A stretch of DNA of 24,794 nt from JABIBT01 sp964481835 (lineage in GTDB: Archaea > Nanobdellota > Nanobdellia > SCGC-AAA011-G17 > PNOQ01): assembly GCA_964481835.1 (NCBI GenBank), contig CAYZTT010000011.1, forward strand, positions 1 through 24,794, read 5' to 3'. Each line of letters opens with the position of its first letter. Within the stretch, counting starts at the first letter, position 1. The position numbers were made by a program, and so were the translations under genes. Positions 23,791 to 24,794 of this stretch are shown piece after piece. Under the pieces are notes generated by a model that saw only the letters and a program-made list of their open reading frames with translations, did no database searches and was not told the origin of the DNA.

Positions 23791-23800
23791 TTATAAAGGT
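23791..23800 (-). promoter_or_regulatory. TATA box of the 151-aa gene
   Basis: ACCTTTATAA on the minus strand lies about 29 bases before the ATG at 23765, in the short gap after the tRNA 3' end. Confidence 0.55.
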
Positions 23801-23806
23801 TTGGTA

Positions 23807-23879
23807 AGCCTCCGCCGGGAATTGAACCCGGGACCTCTACATTACCAATGTAGTGCTCTACCGACTAAGCTACGGAGGC
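23807..23879 (-). tRNA. tRNA-Thr(GGT)
   Basis: The cloverleaf is complete: acceptor GCCTCCG pairs with CGGAGGC, anticodon stem CTACA pairs with TGTAG around loop TTGGTAA (anticodon GGT, Thr), and T arm CCGGG-TTCAATT-CCCGG. The discriminator is T, as usual for archaeal Thr tRNA. CCA is not encoded and there is no intron. Confidence 0.95.
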
Positions 23880-23896
23880 AGTAAGAATTAATGTTT

Positions 23897-24349
23897 TTAT
23901 TTTGTATTTAAATTTTTGTTTTTTATTAACTCTGAAGAACTTTGTACTTTTCCGCCCCTTCCGACATTGAAAAGCATTTTTATTCCTAATTCCTCGCAGA
24001 CTTCGTGCTCTGATCCGGGAATTGGAACATCATCTGTTTTTCTATCGCCACCATTGGCAAAAATAGTCGGGTTTAGGTTTCTTAGGTCTTTGCTGACAGA
24101 GATATCTTCTGTGCCTTCTTCATGATGAGATACGACCACTCTACTTACGTGTTCTAATGCTTCGAGTATTTCCACTCTTTCGTGTTCTGGCATGAAGGGT
24201 TGCTCCCTCTTGAATCTCTTAATCCAGTTATCATTATTTAAGATTATAACTACTTCTCCGTGTTCAGCTGCCTCTTTAAACATCCTAACATGCCCTATAT
24301 GCACGGGGTCAAATCCTCCAGAAACAGCCACTGTTGGTTTTTCTTCCAT
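23897..24349 (-). CDS. Cytidylyltransferase-like nucleotidyltransferase
   Basis: This 150-residue protein of the HxGH nucleotidyltransferase family joins a nucleotide monophosphate to a phosphorylated small molecule. The nucleotide motif GGFDPVHIGH is at 11-20, and the C-terminal VQSSSELI matches the ISSS-type motif of TagD/RfaE/RibL enzymes. In between, FANGGDRKTDD resembles the substrate loop. Relatives include glycerol-3-phosphate cytidylyltransferase, ADP-heptose synthase and archaeal FAD synthase (RibL), and I cannot choose between them. It is encoded alone between two tRNAs with a leaderless start, and its stop lies just upstream of tRNA-Thr, within the region holding that tRNA's promoter. 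Confidence 0.85.
   Translation of the reverse strand: MEEKPTVAVSGGFDPVHIGHVRMFKEAAEHGEVVIILNNDNWIKRFKREQPFMPEHERVEILEALEHVSRVVVSHHEEGTEDISVSKDLRNLNPTIFANGGDRKTDDVPIPGSEHEVCEELGIKMLFNVGRGGKVQSSSELIKNKNLNTK
23905..23913 (-). promoter_or_regulatory. TATA box of tRNA-Thr
   Basis: ATTTAAATA on the minus strand is centred about 30 bases before the tRNA 5' end at 23879. It lies within the last codons of the nucleotidyltransferase gene. Confidence 0.55.
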
Positions 24350-24370
24350 ATAGATTAAAGTGGGTTGGAC

Positions 24371-24380
24371 TTTTTAAATT
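24371..24380 (-). promoter_or_regulatory. TATA box of the nucleotidyltransferase gene
   Basis: AATTTAAAAA on the minus strand is about 27 bases before the ATG at 24349, fitting a leaderless mRNA. Confidence 0.5.
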
Positions 24381-24402
24381 TTATTGAAGAAAAATCTTGG
24401 AT

Positions 24403-24488
24403 TGGGGGAGAAGGGATTCGAACCCTCGCAGGCACTAAGCCACAGGATCTTAAGTCCTGCCCATTTGACCAGACTCTGGCACTCCCCC
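24403..24488 (-). tRNA. tRNA-Leu(TAA)
   Basis: This is a class II tRNA: acceptor GGGGGAG pairs with CTCCCCC, anticodon stem CAGGA pairs with TCCTG around loop CTTAAGA (anticodon TAA, Leu), with a long variable arm GGC-TTAGT-GCC and T loop TTCGAAT. The discriminator is A, as leucyl-tRNA synthetase requires. CCA is not encoded and there is no intron. Confidence 0.95.
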
Positions 24489-24514
24489 AGAGTAAAATAA
24501 GCTTCTCGGATTTT

Positions 24515-24525
24515 GTTTATAAAAG
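24515..24525 (-). promoter_or_regulatory. TATA box of tRNA-Leu
   Basis: CTTTTATAAAC on the minus strand is centred about 32 bases before the tRNA 5' end at 24488. Confidence 0.55.
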
Positions 24526-24536
24526 TTTTTGTTTAG

Positions 24537-24559
24537 AAAAAAAGAAAAAAGAAAAGAAA
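24537..24559 (-). terminator. T-rich terminator after the 54-aa gene
   Basis: Just after the stop the minus strand reads TTTCTTTTCTTTTTTCTTTTTTT, a strong T-rich archaeal terminator. It separates this gene from tRNA-Leu. Confidence 0.65.
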
Positions 24560-24724
24560 TTATTTGTTCATTAATTTCATGACTCCAATTATCAATACAG
24601 CCAAAGCAATTAACCAACCCAGTATTCCGCTTGTTGCTGTTCCCAATTGGGTTATGCCTGCTAAAGGGAGTATTAAAAATATACCTAGCAGAGTTACCAA
24701 CCAGGCTATCGTTTTGTTCTCCAT
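24560..24724 (-). CDS. 54-aa two-TM membrane protein
   Basis: The minus strand encodes MENKTIAWLVTLLGIFLILP, then LAGITQLGTATS, then a second hydrophobic stretch GILGWLIALAVLIIGVMKLM, ending MNK. These are two short TM helices with a tiny loop and no cysteine, so it is a small integral membrane protein of unknown role. It has its own TATA box, a perfect SD (GGAGGT at 24730-24735, five bases before the ATG) and a T-rich terminator, so it is a monocistronic, probably well expressed gene that length filters would miss. Confidence 0.8.
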   Translation of the reverse strand: MENKTIAWLVTLLGIFLILPLAGITQLGTATSGILGWLIALAVLIIGVMKLMNK

Positions 24725-24729
24725 TTTGC

Positions 24730-24773
24730 ACCTCCTTTATAATACTTATTTTTAGAAATTCATGTATAAAAGG
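24730..24773 (-). promoter_or_regulatory. Promoter and SD of the 54-aa gene
   Basis: CCTTTTATACATG at 24761-24773 on the minus strand gives a start near 24741, and the leader carries AAAGGAGGTG before the ATG at 24724. Confidence 0.65.
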
Positions 24774-24794
24774 TTTTGGTTATAGCCTCAGGAG

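Noticed and set aside
1..24794. CRISPR array, insertion sequence or prophage
   Set aside because: No regularly spaced short repeats, no transposase, and no terminal inverted repeats were seen. The only recombinase has a housekeeping look and context.

Overview
The window reads as chromosomal DNA of an AT-rich archaeon with very compact gene spacing. It carries an archaeal XerA-type recombinase, an archaeal/bacterial-type SMC, a COG3364 / DUF2073 / Era-like GTPase trio, a type IV pilus operon with KKG/KRG prepilin signals, TATA boxes about 26-30 bases before start codons (leaderless mRNAs), and many Asn-glycosylation-rich secreted proteins with short membrane anchors. I infer a DPANN archaeon of the Woesearchaeota/Pacearchaeota kind. 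That assignment rests on gene style only, since no rRNA is present. There are 28 protein genes (21 end in TAA, 6 in TGA, 1 in TAG), two tRNAs, and no stretch over 300 bases without a gene.

Region 1 (1-5648): xerA and smc, both on the plus strand, suggest a chromosome maintenance pair. A small two-TM Cys-containing protein converges on smc, and a PHP-domain phosphoesterase follows, reading away from it.

Region 2 (5649-12468, all minus strand): cell-surface genes. There is a 907-aa anchored protein with five Ig-like repeats, a 419-aa anchored protein of similar layout, and between them a damaged cluster. In that cluster a beta-helix gene carries a one-base frameshift, a large secreted Cys-rich gene carries an in-frame TAG at codon 45, and an intact small Cys-rich two-TM gene sits between exact 41-bp direct repeats.

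Region 3 (12603-15313, minus): a HTH protein / PIN-domain protein pair with its own leaderless promoter, then the Zn-ribbon, DUF2073 and Era-like GTPase operon.

Region 4 (15389-23270, minus): an eleven-gene type IV pilus locus. It has seven pilin-like proteins, one secretion ATPase, two half-size membrane platform proteins, and a 63-aa helical protein between ATPase and platform. The probable major pilin has its own promoter, a strong Shine-Dalgarno (SD) site, a TTG start and a T-rich tract just after it, which would allow much more pilin than ATPase to be made. No prepilin peptidase is in the window.

Region 5 (23310-24794): a helical protein of unknown role, tRNA-Thr(GGT), a TagD/RibL-like nucleotidyltransferase, tRNA-Leu(TAA), and a 54-aa two-TM protein.

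Most first genes of operons look leaderless. Strong SD sites with a short leader are found mainly on genes for envelope proteins.
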